Notes: generated from the sequence alone by a model not told the origin. DNA of 64,000 nucleotides from JADJSS01 sp964490845 (GCA_964490845.1 CAZBED010000001.1:186001-250000); one strand, 5' to 3'. Positions 17,315 to 26,868 are shown, counted from the first letter of the stretch. Numbers and translations are program-made.

Positions 17315-18196
17315 CTAACTAAATATTTCATGACAGGTTCTTTTTATGTTTTCACATAATGCATCCAATGGTAAATCATTATCATCCGTTCCAAACGGAT
17401 TTTCAATTTCTTCGGCGATAAGTTCGATACTGGTTAAAACATAAAAGGTAAAGACGGTAACCGGTACAATCGTAAATCCTAATGATGCGATATAGGCAAA
17501 AGGCATCAGCATGATATAAAAGAAAATAAACTTTTTGAGGAAAGCACTGTATGAATACGGGATAGGTGTATTTTTAATCCGTTCACAGCCTCCACAAATC
17601 TCCGTAAATTGCTGAAAATCGTTATTTATAATTAACAACTGAGCATCCGTGATTAATTTTTCCCGGTACAGCAAATCGATTTCTTCAAATATTTCCTTGG
17701 CAACATGATTCGGCAGGTGTTTTTTGTCTGAAAAATCAAACCTGTCCGTTACCAGTGCATTCTCATCCAATTCAGGCGGTGAATGTTCGTTCCTTAAATG
17801 TGATTTTAAGGACACTGCAAAATAGGGTATCAATGTCTTTAAGGCTTCTTTATGGACGGTTTCATTCTTTACAATCTGATTTATTTTAACAGACAGATTT
17901 CTGGACGAATTGATTAACTGTCCCCATAGCCTCCGCCCTTCCCACCATCGTTCATAAGCTGTATTGGTTCTGAATACCAGTAACAGAGAAATCACAAACC
18001 CAAGCATGGAATAAATCAGTGAAAGGTTTTTCAGTTGTGATTCTTTATCAATTTTCACAATTCTGATTTCAAGGTAAGAAATCAAGGCGGCATAAATGCC
18101 AATGGCAATAATCATGGGAAAGAGCTGGCGAACGGTATCCGATTTATGAAACCGAAAAATGAATGTAAACCAGTCTTTTGGATTATAGGCTATCAT
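17315..18196 (-). CDS. bestrophin family ion channel
   Basis: A 293-residue membrane protein of the bestrophin/UPF0187 family, forming pentameric anion or cation channels. Family features are the early FIFRFHKSDTVRQLFPMII, the pore helix and motif SLLLVFRTNTAYERWWEGRRLWGQLINSSRNL, and the late SIELIAEEIENPFGTDDNDLPLDALCENI. It lies downstream of the glnN terminator, so it is probably transcribed separately. Ion selectivity cannot be told. Confidence 0.9.
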   Translation of the reverse strand: MIAYNPKDWFTFIFRFHKSDTVRQLFPMIIAIGIYAALISYLEIRIVKIDKESQLKNLSLIYSMLGFVISLLLVFRTNTAYERWWEGRRLWGQLINSSRNLSVKINQIVKNETVHKEALKTLIPYFAVSLKSHLRNEHSPPELDENALVTDRFDFSDKKHLPNHVAKEIFEEIDLLYREKLITDAQLLIINNDFQQFTEICGGCERIKNTPIPYSYSAFLKKFIFFYIMLMPFAYIASLGFTIVPVTVFTFYVLTSIELIAEEIENPFGTDDNDLPLDALCENIKRTCHEIFS

Positions 18197-18222
18197 TGTT
18201 TATACGTTGTTTACATAAAGCT

Positions 18223-18262
18223 AAAAAAATGGCCGAAAGAAAATAATTTTCCTTTCGGCCAT
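18223..18262 (-). terminator. intrinsic terminator after glnN
   Basis: On the minus strand an 11-bp stem (ATGGCCGAAAG, 18262-18252, pairing with CTTTCGGCCAT, 18239-18229) is followed by a run of seven T. It begins 16 nt after the glnN stop. Confidence 0.9.
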
Positions 18263-18278
18263 CAGTGTATTGCAGGTA

Positions 18279-20471
18279 TTATTTAGAAAATAACATTTCT
18301 CTGTATTTTGGCAAAGGCCACAATTCATCGTCTACAATTCCCTCCAGCCCATCTGCAATATCGCGCATTTCATCCATGATTGGCCGCACTTTATCGCAAT
18401 AGAGCAATGCCTGTTTCAATACATTTGTTAAATCATTTCCTTTCACGCGCAAATCAAACATTTCCTTATTCAGTTTGATTAGTTTGTCAATACCTTCTGA
18501 AATCTGTTTCAGGATATCTGATTGGGCAGCATACAGTTTTGCATCTACACCCACCTCTTTCAAGCCTTTGATATTTGTAATCAGTTTGTTTTGATATTCT
18601 ATACATGCCGGAACAACCTGATTAACAACAATTTCTCCCAATGCTCGTGATTCAATCTGAATGGCTTTAATATAATTTTCGAGTGCAATCTCATAACGCG
18701 CCTCCACTTCCCTGTGTGTATAGATTCCCTGTTCTTCAAACAATTTTACCGATTTATCAGAAACAAAAGCGCCTAATGCGACCGGCGCGGTTTTATTATT
18801 GCTCAAGCCTCGTTTTTTAGCCTCTTTGTGCCAGTCATCGGAATAGTTATCTCCCTCAAACATGATACGTTTGGCTTCTTTAATGGTTTTGCGTAATACC
18901 TTAAGAATAGCTACGTCTTTGTAGTCACCGCCTTTGATGTATTCATCCACTTCCGCTTTGAATAGCTTCAACTGTTCTGCTACAATGGTATTCAACACGG
19001 TCATCGGCAAGGCGCAGTTAGCTGAAGAACCTACCGCGCGGAATTCAAATTTATTTCCGGTAAATGCAAACGGAGATGTTCTGTTTCTGTCTGTGTTATC
19101 GAGCATAATATCCGGAATACGATTGTGAATATCCAGACGCAACGTAATATTATCCTGTTCGTCAAATTTATCTTCGTCCACACGTTTTTCAATCATCTCC
19201 AGCACTTCTTTCAGATAAGAACCGGAAAACACGGAGATAATGGCCGGCGGCGCTTCATTCGCACCTAAACGATGTTCATTTCCGTGCGATGCAACGGAAG
19301 CTCGCAGCAATTCTTCGTGGCGGTTTACCGCGGCAATCGTATTAATAAAGAAGGTGAGAAACTGTAAATTGGTTCGTGGTGTTTTACCGGGTGACAACAG
19401 ATTCACTCCGGTGTCTGTTCCCATACTCCAGTTATTATGCTTACCACTTCCGTTAATACCAGCGAACGGCTTTTCATGAAACAACACTTTTAGTTTATGT
19501 TTGGAAGAAACCCTGTCCATCACATCCATCAGTAATGAATTATGGTCAACCGCTAAGTTCGCTTCTTCAAACATCGGCGCACACTCAAACTGAGAAGGCG
19601 CTACCTCGTTATGACGGGTTCTTACCGGAATACCCAACTTCAAACACTCTATTTCAAAATCACGCATGTAGGCATATACCCGCTCAGGAATAGCTCCAAA
19701 ATAATGGTCTTCCAGCTGCTGGCCTTTAGGAGAGCGACGGCCTAACAATGTCCTGCCACTCATCACTAAATCGGGACGTGCATAGTACATCGCGGTGTCC
19801 ACCAGGAAATATTCCTGCTCCCAGCCTAAGGTAGTGTTTACGTGTTTAACATCTCTGTCAAAAAAATGAGCCACTTCCGTTGCTGCCTGATCCAGCACCT
19901 GAATCGATTTCAACAAAGGAGCTTTATAATCCAAAGTCTCACCGGTATAGGAGATAAAAATAGTAGGAATACATAACGTTTTCCCATTTCCCACCGTCAT
20001 GATAAATGCCGGGGAAGTAACATCCCAAGCGGTATAACCGCGTGCTTCAAATGTAGCACGGATGCCGCCGGAAGGGAAAGAAGATGCATCGGGTTCCTGC
20101 TGTGCTAATGCATCTGCGCTGAATTCTTCCACACCACCGCTGCCCTTGGGCATAAAGAAAGAATCATGTTTTTCCGCGGTAGTGCCTGTCAATGGCTGAA
20201 ACCAGTGCGTATAATGCGTGGCGCCTTGTTTCATGGCCCAAGCCTTCATGGCAGATGCCACCTGATCGGCTATATCTCTGTCAACTTTTTTGCCATCACG
20301 GATGCAGGCTGCCAGGCGCTTATAAGCATCCGAGGGAAGAAATTCTTTCATTTGTTTTTCTCCGAATACGGATGAAGCAAAAAAATCTGAGATTTTTTCC
20401 GCCGGTAACTCTACGTTTAATTTTGGTCTGGAGGAGAATGCTGATAAAGCATTAAATCTTGTTTTTGACAT
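18279..20471 (-). CDS. glnN: glutamine synthetase type III
   Basis: A 730-residue GSIII-type glutamine synthetase, the long form found in Bacteroidota and cyanobacteria; it makes glutamine from glutamate, ammonia and ATP. Visible features are the N-terminal GSIII domain (SRPKLNVELPAEKISDFFASSVFG), WEQEYFLVD with metal-binding glutamates, HNEVAPSQFECAPMFEEANLAVDHN, the HEKPFAGINGSGKHNNWS ATP/ammonia region and FEFRAVGSSANCALPM. A bestrophin gene follows beyond a strong terminator. No GlnK or amt gene is in the window. Confidence 0.96.
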   Translation of the reverse strand: MSKTRFNALSAFSSRPKLNVELPAEKISDFFASSVFGEKQMKEFLPSDAYKRLAACIRDGKKVDRDIADQVASAMKAWAMKQGATHYTHWFQPLTGTTAEKHDSFFMPKGSGGVEEFSADALAQQEPDASSFPSGGIRATFEARGYTAWDVTSPAFIMTVGNGKTLCIPTIFISYTGETLDYKAPLLKSIQVLDQAATEVAHFFDRDVKHVNTTLGWEQEYFLVDTAMYYARPDLVMSGRTLLGRRSPKGQQLEDHYFGAIPERVYAYMRDFEIECLKLGIPVRTRHNEVAPSQFECAPMFEEANLAVDHNSLLMDVMDRVSSKHKLKVLFHEKPFAGINGSGKHNNWSMGTDTGVNLLSPGKTPRTNLQFLTFFINTIAAVNRHEELLRASVASHGNEHRLGANEAPPAIISVFSGSYLKEVLEMIEKRVDEDKFDEQDNITLRLDIHNRIPDIMLDNTDRNRTSPFAFTGNKFEFRAVGSSANCALPMTVLNTIVAEQLKLFKAEVDEYIKGGDYKDVAILKVLRKTIKEAKRIMFEGDNYSDDWHKEAKKRGLSNNKTAPVALGAFVSDKSVKLFEEQGIYTHREVEARYEIALENYIKAIQIESRALGEIVVNQVVPACIEYQNKLITNIKGLKEVGVDAKLYAAQSDILKQISEGIDKLIKLNKEMFDLRVKGNDLTNVLKQALLYCDKVRPIMDEMRDIADGLEGIVDDELWPLPKYREMLFSK

Positions 20472-20544
20472 ACATACTTTGTTTGATGCTAAGATGGCGA
20501 AAAAAAGAGAGAATTAAAAGGATTTATATGCATTTTACCAAAAT

Positions 20545-21831
20545 TTAGTTACTATTTGAAATAAAACTCTTGCTTTTGTTTCTTAATAAATATAATCCTA
20601 TCAAAATAAATGACATAGGAATTGGCCGGTATCGAATAATGGCGCCCGAATTATTCACAATCAGCCCGACCAGGAACAAAGTACTCAGCCCGAACAGAAT
20701 ACAAAAAAATGCAGACGGATTACTAAAGAGCGATTTGATATTTGCTGTCATAAGCAAGTACAGAAGAAAAAATAACAGGCACCAGGTTTCCAGACAAGCC
20801 GTGTAAGATAATAAAGAATTACAGTCGGTGGGCAAAGGGCGTATGAAAGGATTGATAACGGCTTGTAGCAGCAACTTCATTACTCCGAAAACGTCATGAG
20901 GGATTCCCTGAACATGGAATGACATGGCGCCTTGAGAATTCAAAAAGTGATCTCGTCTAATTAAGAATTCTTCCAAAAAACTGAACTTCGGATTGAATAT
21001 ATCTAATATAACGGCGATGATAATAATTCCTGCCACACCCGAACCTATCGTTTTATAAATTACTGAAGCGCTCAATTGAAATTTTCCTTGTAAGATCATA
21101 CTGATGAATAACGGAGTCAGAAACAGCAACAAATAAACCCTGCTGTAACCCAGCGTAACCAGCCCCAACAGAATAAATAAGACATTTGTCAGACTGTAGC
21201 GACTCTTGACGACCATATCCAGATGATATAAGACCAACCCGACAGAAAACAACACAACGGCATCTTTATGCAGGCCGGATGTCCAGAAAACAAAGGATGG
21301 AATACCAAATAAGATAAATCGCAGCAAAAACTTTTTGTTCACTTTGTTTTCAAAGAACAAATACAGATTATAGGTTCCGGTAAAGGATAAAAATGCAAAA
21401 ACGATAGCATGAACATTATAAACACCAAAAGAAAACAGACGTATAAGCGCATTTATCCGGACTATAAAATAATTGCTCTGATCAAACCAGAAACGCATCT
21501 CATCAGTATACGGCAACAAGGCCGCCGGCACAGGTTTGTAATCATTACTGCCAAGCGCCAGTTTAAGATAAACGAACGGGTTTGTCCAGAATGTTTTATA
21601 AATAACATTCCCGTCTATAAAATACAAGAACGTATCGCCTCCGGTCAGCAAGCCTGACCGGTAAAAATAACCATACAGCAGGGCAACGCCCGCCTTCAGG
21701 GAAAAGACAGTCAGCAATAGTTTTTTGGAGAGTGCCGGAGTAACAAAGAATCGCTTATTGGCAATAATCAGGGTGAAACACAAAAAAGCCAGTACAGGCG
21801 CCAGGATTTCCTTTACCATGATATGAAGCAT
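20545..21831 (-). CDS. polytopic membrane protein of unknown function
   Basis: A 428-residue protein with about ten predicted membrane helices and short basic loops. Between helices, a conserved-looking loop reads GLLTGGDTFLYFIDG and another WTSGLHKDAVVLF. The arrangement resembles EpsG-like polymerases or GT-C glycosyltransferases that build surface polysaccharides, but I see no decisive catalytic motif. An alternative start at residue 5 (21819) is possible. It is transcribed divergently from purL and stands alone. Function is left open. Confidence 0.6.
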   Translation of the reverse strand: MLHIMVKEILAPVLAFLCFTLIIANKRFFVTPALSKKLLLTVFSLKAGVALLYGYFYRSGLLTGGDTFLYFIDGNVIYKTFWTNPFVYLKLALGSNDYKPVPAALLPYTDEMRFWFDQSNYFIVRINALIRLFSFGVYNVHAIVFAFLSFTGTYNLYLFFENKVNKKFLLRFILFGIPSFVFWTSGLHKDAVVLFSVGLVLYHLDMVVKSRYSLTNVLFILLGLVTLGYSRVYLLLFLTPLFISMILQGKFQLSASVIYKTIGSGVAGIIIIAVILDIFNPKFSFLEEFLIRRDHFLNSQGAMSFHVQGIPHDVFGVMKLLLQAVINPFIRPLPTDCNSLLSYTACLETWCLLFFLLYLLMTANIKSLFSNPSAFFCILFGLSTLFLVGLIVNNSGAIIRYRPIPMSFILIGLYLLRNKSKSFISNSN

Positions 21832-21909
21832 CTAAATAAGAGCGTTGATAAAAATAAACAATTTATCGTTATGATAATAAATATTCAGCAATGGTTATTT
21901 AGAATTAAC

Positions 21910-21917
21910 TATTTTTG
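21910..21917 (+). promoter_or_regulatory. purL -7 promoter element
   Basis: TATTTTTG matches TAnnTTTG and ends 17 nt before the purL ATG, giving a short leader. No clear TTG at the usual spacing. No purine riboswitch fits in this gap. Confidence 0.5.
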
Positions 21918-21934
21918 AACAGAATTATCCATTT

Positions 21935-24160
21935 ATGTCAACTCCTATACATCAACCGGTTGTGAATAAAGAAGTAGCAAAATCCTTAGGCCTTTTACCG
22001 GAAGAATACCAGAAAATACAGGACATCCTGGGCAGGGTGCCCACCTTTACAGAACTGAGCGTTTATTCGGTGATGTGGAGTGAACATTGCAGCTATAAGA
22101 ACTCTATCAAATACCTGAAAAAACTGCCGCGAAAAGGGAAAGCGCTGCTGGTGGAAGCCGGCGAAGAAAACGCGGGCCTGGTGGATATCGGCGATGGCTG
22201 GGCTTGTGCTTTTAAGATTGAATCTCACAACCACCCCAGTGCGGTAGAACCCTTTCAGGGTGCTGCTACGGGTGTCGGCGGTATTTCCCGTGATATTTTC
22301 ACCATGGGTGCGCGTCCGGTGGCTTCTTTGAACTCCCTTCGTTTTGGTGAGCTCGGCAACAAACGCACACAACATTTATTAAAAGGCGTGGTGAAAGGTA
22401 TTTCTCATTATGGCAACTGCTTTGGTGTGCCTACCGTTGCCGGTGAAGTTTATTTTGATGACTGCTATCAGGTAAACCCTCTGGTGAATGCGATGAGCGT
22501 CGGCATTGTCCGTGTAGGCGAAACCATTTCCGCCACCTCCGAAGGAGCCGGCAATCCGATTTATATCGTGGGCGCCTCCACCGGAAAAGACGGCATCCAC
22601 GGCGCAACATTTGCCTCCGAAGATTTAGGCGAAGATGCTGAAGATAAAATTCCATCCGTTCAGGTAGGCGACCCGTTCACCGAAAAATTATTGCTGGAAG
22701 CCACCCTTGAAGTAATTAAAACCGGTGCCGTAGTAGGTATGCAGGACATGGGAGCGGCAGGTATCACCTGCTCTACCAACGAGATGAGTGCGAAAGGAAA
22801 ACACGGCATGAAAATCTGGTTGGACAAAGTACCGACACGTCAGAAACACATGCAGCCGTTTGAAATCCTGCTGTCTGAATCGCAGGAGCGCATGCTGATT
22901 GTGGTGGAAAAAGGAAAAGAGGAATTAGTAGAAAAAGTATTCGACAAATGGGATTTACATTGTGCCATTATCGGTGAAGTGACAGAAGGTAATCTGGTGC
23001 AATATTATATGAATGATGAACTGGTGGCGGAAGTACCCGCTGATACTTTAGTATTAGGCGGAGGCGCACCGGTTTATGACCGCCCTTACCGGCAGCCATC
23101 CTATCATGCGGTCAGGGATGCTTTTAATATTGACAAAGTTCCTTTTCCTTTTGACTATGTGGCCACCGCGAAAAAACTCGTACAACATCCGAATATCGCG
23201 TCTAAACGCTTTATCTATAAACAATATGACTCCATGGTGGGCGTCAACAATGCTTCGACCAACCGGCCAAGTGATGCCGCGGTTATTCGTTTAAAAGAGG
23301 CAAAAAAAGGATTGGTGATGACGGTAGATTGCAACTCGCGTTATGTACATGCGGATGCCTATAAGGGCGGCGCTATTGCCGTTTCGGAGGCAGCCAGAAA
23401 TATAGTTTGTACAGGCGCAAAACCGGTCGCGATTACTAACTGCCTCAACTTCGGCAATCCGTATGATGAGGAAGTATATTGGAATTTTGTGCATGCCTTA
23501 CAAGGCATGGGAGATGCCTGCATACAGTTTGAAACACCGGTAACCGGCGGAAACGTATCGTTTTATAATCAGTCACCGAATAGGGCGGTGAATCCGACAC
23601 CGACGATTGGTATGTTAGGTATCATTGAAGATGTAGACAACATGATGACACTGGATTTCAAAAATGAAGGCGACCTGATTTATCTGATTGGAAGTTGTAC
23701 CAATGATATCGCCAGTTCAGAATATCTGGTCAATGAACATAAAATTGAATTATCGCCTGCCCCGCATTTTGACTTGAAAGAAGAAGCGCAGATTCAGGAT
23801 GCGGTAACAATGCTGATAGAAAACAAACTCATCCTTTCCGCACATGATTTAAGCGAAGGCGGTTTGTTTATTGCCGTTTTGGAAAGCGCCATGACCCGCA
23901 ACTTTGGTTTTGAGCTCACCACTTGTGTCGGCATCCGTAAAGATGCCTGTTTGTTTGGCGAAGGCCAAAGCCGTGTGGTGGTTTCAATTGCCGCAGATAC
24001 AAAAGCCGACTTCGACAAATTCTTAACAGCCAATAATATCCCTAACAGGTTTTTAGGGACTGTAAAAGGAAAAAACATCGTGATTGACGGCGACAACTTC
24101 GGTAGTATTGCTGAATACAAAGAATTGTACGACACGGCAATAGAGAAATATTTCATTTAG
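21935..24160 (+). CDS. purL: phosphoribosylformylglycinamidine synthase subunit PurL
   Basis: Small-type PurL of 741 residues, which with PurS and PurQ converts FGAR to FGAM in purine synthesis. Conserved blocks are MWSEHCSYKNS, the Mg/ATP region FKIESHNHPSAVEPFQGAATGVGGISRDIFTMGA, QDMGAAGITCSTNEM, CNSRYVHADAYKGGAIAV and LSAHDLSEGGL. It lacks the glutaminase domain of the large PurL, so PurQ and PurS must be encoded elsewhere. It has its own promoter and a convergent neighbour. Confidence 0.96.
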   Translation: MSTPIHQPVVNKEVAKSLGLLPEEYQKIQDILGRVPTFTELSVYSVMWSEHCSYKNSIKYLKKLPRKGKALLVEAGEENAGLVDIGDGWACAFKIESHNHPSAVEPFQGAATGVGGISRDIFTMGARPVASLNSLRFGELGNKRTQHLLKGVVKGISHYGNCFGVPTVAGEVYFDDCYQVNPLVNAMSVGIVRVGETISATSEGAGNPIYIVGASTGKDGIHGATFASEDLGEDAEDKIPSVQVGDPFTEKLLLEATLEVIKTGAVVGMQDMGAAGITCSTNEMSAKGKHGMKIWLDKVPTRQKHMQPFEILLSESQERMLIVVEKGKEELVEKVFDKWDLHCAIIGEVTEGNLVQYYMNDELVAEVPADTLVLGGGAPVYDRPYRQPSYHAVRDAFNIDKVPFPFDYVATAKKLVQHPNIASKRFIYKQYDSMVGVNNASTNRPSDAAVIRLKEAKKGLVMTVDCNSRYVHADAYKGGAIAVSEAARNIVCTGAKPVAITNCLNFGNPYDEEVYWNFVHALQGMGDACIQFETPVTGGNVSFYNQSPNRAVNPTPTIGMLGIIEDVDNMMTLDFKNEGDLIYLIGSCTNDIASSEYLVNEHKIELSPAPHFDLKEEAQIQDAVTMLIENKLILSAHDLSEGGLFIAVLESAMTRNFGFELTTCVGIRKDACLFGEGQSRVVVSIAADTKADFDKFLTANNIPNRFLGTVKGKNIVIDGDNFGSIAEYKELYDTAIEKYFI

Positions 24161-24283
24161 GTTTTATTTCATTTTAGAAGGAGAAAAATTCCTGTCATTC
24201 TCAGACTGTTGTGTATGAGTGAAATGATATAATGCTCCAAACAACCTTGTTTCATAGCCGCACAAAATTCAGGAAAATAGTAT

Positions 24284-25186
24284 TTATCCTGTTTGCTGTA
24301 TCGCTGCTTTGGCCATGTGATACGGACATTTCGGTGAGTTCATCAGTTTTTCCGGTCCCAGTTTTTCAATCTCGTATCCGTTCGGATATGCCTTGTGTTC
24401 ATGGTCGCGGGTGCGGATATAGGGTTTCGTTCTGGGTATCAGTGATGTAGCAATACTGCGAAGCCGAAGGGCGGAAGTTGACAGGCTGCGTACCAACGGC
24501 CCGGGTTCCTTATGTTTAAACGCATTCAGCAGATTCGGTTCCATCACAGAAAATAAGAATGGACGTGCGGCATCAAACATAAACTCCGGCAAATACCAAC
24601 CCAGCAGCAGATTCTCGGTAAAGCGGCTCACTTTTGCATTGGCATCCGAGTACCTAAAATGCGTGCGTTCAAACTCATCGTAAAACTCCCTGAAGGCTTT
24701 TATGGACTGCGGAATATTTTTGATGTGCATTTTTTCGCCGATTTCTTTCCATACATAAAACCCCGCCAGTTCTTCATTGCTGGTTAGTTTCCGATAACCG
24801 TATTTATTAATCCAGTAGGTAGGTTCAAACATAAAAGTTCCCAGCACATAGAGGTAATCTTCATTGGAAATTTTATAGTTGGAATGGATGAAATTCATCT
24901 GGTTCAGGGCACGCAGGCCACGGCCTTCTCCCAGCCCGTTTTCAATGATTTCACTCAGCAGCAAATCGGTATCATCGTATCGTTTCTGTGTATTTTTTTC
25001 AAACTCCTTTGAATTTTCGAGTGTTTTCGCGATAGAAGGTACTGCATACGTTTTATATAAGGCCAGTTCCAGCGCACGATTAAAATCCCAGGGAAATTCA
25101 TAGTAGATGGATAAGCGGACAATTTCCCAGGCGTCTTTTTCAGGATGGAGCGATTCAATTTTTCGGAGGGCTTCTGACTTTAACAT
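24284..25186 (-). CDS. MpaB/latex-clearing type oxygenase, DUF2236
   Basis: A 300-residue protein of the DUF2236 (ER-bound oxygenase MpaB/rubber oxygenase Lcp-like) superfamily, thought to hold heme b. The core segments GRGLRALNQMNFIHSNYKISNEDYLYVLGTFMFEPTYW and NEELAGFYVWKEIGEKMHIKNIP match the family, with histidines available for heme ligation. The C-terminus (KCPYHMAK) is cysteine-histidine containing. The substrate is unknown. Divergent from the accessory region to its right. Confidence 0.8.
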   Translation of the reverse strand: MLKSEALRKIESLHPEKDAWEIVRLSIYYEFPWDFNRALELALYKTYAVPSIAKTLENSKEFEKNTQKRYDDTDLLLSEIIENGLGEGRGLRALNQMNFIHSNYKISNEDYLYVLGTFMFEPTYWINKYGYRKLTSNEELAGFYVWKEIGEKMHIKNIPQSIKAFREFYDEFERTHFRYSDANAKVSRFTENLLLGWYLPEFMFDAARPFLFSVMEPNLLNAFKHKEPGPLVRSLSTSALRLRSIATSLIPRTKPYIRTRDHEHKAYPNGYEIEKLGPEKLMNSPKCPYHMAKAAIQQTG

Positions 25187-25337
25187 ACGTATTTATTTAC
25201 ATTAAATTAACAAAAGAAAGCCAAAGTAGTATGGTTTCTCCACAAAATTATCCAAAGCTAAGCGATTTGGGTAAGAAAGCGACGTAAACCCGGTTTTGAA
25301 ATTTGCATAAAAAATATAAATACTAATAGGGTTTAAG

Positions 25338-25345
25338 TATATTTG
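25338..25345 (+). promoter_or_regulatory. candidate -7 element upstream of the orphan gene
   Basis: TATATTTG matches TAnnTTTG. A transcript from here would include both hairpins at 25350-25415 in a leader of about 130 nt before the gene at 25480. No TTG is at normal spacing. Confidence 0.4.
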
Positions 25346-25349
25346 AATA

Positions 25350-25415
25350 ATCCGAACTAAAAGTACGGATATACAGCCAAATTAGATGTATACCCGAACC
25401 AAGGGTGCGGGTATA
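25350..25415 (+). repeat. two tandem look-alike hairpins
   Basis: Hairpin 1 has arms ATCCG (25350-25354) and CGGAT (25366-25370); hairpin 2 has arms TATACCCG (25389-25396) and CGGGTATA (25408-25415). Both enclose 11-nt loops of related sequence, AACTAAAAGTA and AACCAAGGGTG, and their left arms start 39 nt apart. This looks like a duplicated structured element. Confidence 0.65.
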
Positions 25416-25479
25416 AACAAGTTATAGGCAACCAAGCGACACCGCTACACCAAAAGACAAACGACAATAAAAACGAATA

Positions 25480-26217
25480 ATGACAAGTCAGTTGTACGAC
25501 ATACCAACAGCAACCGAAAAGAAGAAATTAGAAGAATTATTTCTTGCCGTTTACTTCAACGACTTAGAAAGAGTTATTGAGTTCAAAAATCAGTTTCCAA
25601 AACTCTATGCAAAAAAGGACACGTTTCCAATAGACGAAAACACAACTTTTGACTTGACAAATTTGACATTTTTCAACCAAACAATATGGTTTGATGGAGA
25701 TTGGATAGACGACATAAAACCATTAGTTGAAAAGCACAGACAGCGGACAGAAAAAATGTTAGACTTTTGGCGTGAAGAACTTGGACAAAAAGAAATCCAT
25801 AGACAAATTGAATACAATCTATATCACGAACATTTTTTTTGTGACAACCCAAATGATTTTGAAGAAATCTTATCAGACCCTATTTCAACATATTTAGAAA
25901 AGGGATTTAATGAAATTGATTTAAGACTTTACAATCGTGCCCAATGTTTTGACTTTGCAGAAACTAAGAAACTATTAGAGCAAGGTGCAAAACTTGACAT
26001 TCACTTTGAAAATGATGGAGACAGTAGCACAATTAGACGTATTTCAGACGAAGTTTCTTTTTTAGCGACTTGTGAAGTTATCCCCGAGTTTGAAGTATTT
26101 GAAACAAAAGGCTACAATAGAAATTTTGACATAAGTAGAATGTTTGGTGACATGCTTGGCTTGGCGGCACACGAAGAAATGTATCATTTATTGAAAAAAT
26201 ATTACAAAGACAAATGA
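25480..26217 (+). CDS. orphan hypothetical protein, probable accessory gene
   Basis: A 245-residue soluble protein I do not recognise. It is acidic and aromatic-rich, without signal peptide or membrane helix. The middle reads RAQCFDFAETKKLLEQGAKLDIHFENDG, which resembles an ankyrin-type helix-turn-helix repeat, so it may be a repeat-type scaffold or an immunity-like protein. By eye its codon use is clearly more AT-rich than the flanking genes, and it is bounded by structured repeats on both sides, which suggests horizontal gain. No partner gene is adjacent. Confidence 0.6.
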   Translation: MTSQLYDIPTATEKKKLEELFLAVYFNDLERVIEFKNQFPKLYAKKDTFPIDENTTFDLTNLTFFNQTIWFDGDWIDDIKPLVEKHRQRTEKMLDFWREELGQKEIHRQIEYNLYHEHFFCDNPNDFEEILSDPISTYLEKGFNEIDLRLYNRAQCFDFAETKKLLEQGAKLDIHFENDGDSSTIRRISDEVSFLATCEVIPEFEVFETKGYNRNFDISRMFGDMLGLAAHEEMYHLLKKYYKDK

Positions 26218-26300
26218 ATAATTTCCTTCACCTTTCAAAAGACACCTCACTACGTTCGGTCTGACATCAGAGGATATAAGCTACTAATAGTGAACATGAG

Positions 26301-26320
26301 ATTCCCGCTTCCGCGGGAAT
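26301..26320. repeat. REP-like palindrome, copy 1
   Basis: ATTCCCGC and GCGGGAAT form an 8-bp stem with a TTCC loop, within the first long repeat unit. Confidence 0.7.
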
Positions 26321-26512
26321 GACCGTCTTTTTTTTATACGTTTACTGAAAAATAAAATAAATGCGTCCTGTCGACCGCAGGGAGACAACTTTTGATTGCA
26401 TCGCACATCCGTTTCTGCAACACATTTCGGATATCCTTCGCTGTTCAAAAGAAACCTCACTTCGTTCGGTCTTGCATCAGAGGATAGTAAGCTACTAATA
26501 GTTGAACATGAG

Positions 26513-26532
26513 ATTCCCGCTTCCGCGGGAAT
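26513..26532. repeat. REP-like palindrome, copy 2
   Basis: Identical stem and loop to the copy at 26301, within the second long repeat unit. Confidence 0.7.
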
Positions 26533-26823
26533 GACTGTTACTCACACACCGTGCTCAATAAACATAGAAAGAAATCTGTCCTGTCGACCGCAGGGAGACA
26601 ACCTTTGATTGCATCGCACATCCGTTTCTGCAATACATTTTGGATATCCTTTGCTGTTCAAAAGACATCTCACTACGTTCGGTCTGGCATCGGAAATCGA
26701 AAATACAAAGATAGATGCAGGATTCTGTCCTGTCTGCCTGGCAGTCAACTGGCTCACAAGGACAGGCAGTATACAAGTGAAGCAAATAATGGCAAATGCA
26801 ACAATTCTATAATTTATTTTCCG

Positions 26824-26853
26824 TTGTTTCTTTGCGATTATGGGTTAACTTTG
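26824..26853 (+). promoter_or_regulatory. promoter of the AGPS-like gene
   Basis: TTG (26824-26826), 19 nt, then TAACTTTG (26846-26853), a full match to the Bacteroidota TTG-N19-TAnnTTTG pattern. It places the transcript start just before the ATG at 26869 and argues against the much longer upstream reading frame. Confidence 0.75.
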
Positions 26854-26868
26854 TTTAAATTCAAATTT

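Larger units (their letters stand above)
26234..26690. repeat. tandem long repeat, two full units and a partial third
   Basis: Units begin with TTCAAAAGA at 26234, 26454 and 26657, giving periods of 220 and 203 bp. Shared blocks include CTCACTACGTTCGGTCT-like, AGCTACTAATAG, GAGATTCCCGCTTCCGCGGG, CTGTCGACCGCAGGGAGACA and GCATCGCACATCCGTTTCTG. The third copy diverges near 26690. No convincing gene lies inside; open frames across it are by-products of the repeat. Confidence 0.85.

Noticed and set aside
25421..25440. Integron attC site near GTTATAGGC
   Set aside because: The consensus R' (GTTRRRY) and R'' (RYYYAAC) pairs are not both present, and no integrase is seen.
26234..26690. CRISPR array
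   Set aside because: The repeats are 203-220 bp long with only two to three copies, no short spacers and no cas genes.
26551..26868. A 106-codon N-terminal extension of the AGPS-like gene
   Set aside because: It runs through the tandem repeat DNA, has no domain content, and a full promoter (26824-26853) lies inside it just before the ATG at 26869.
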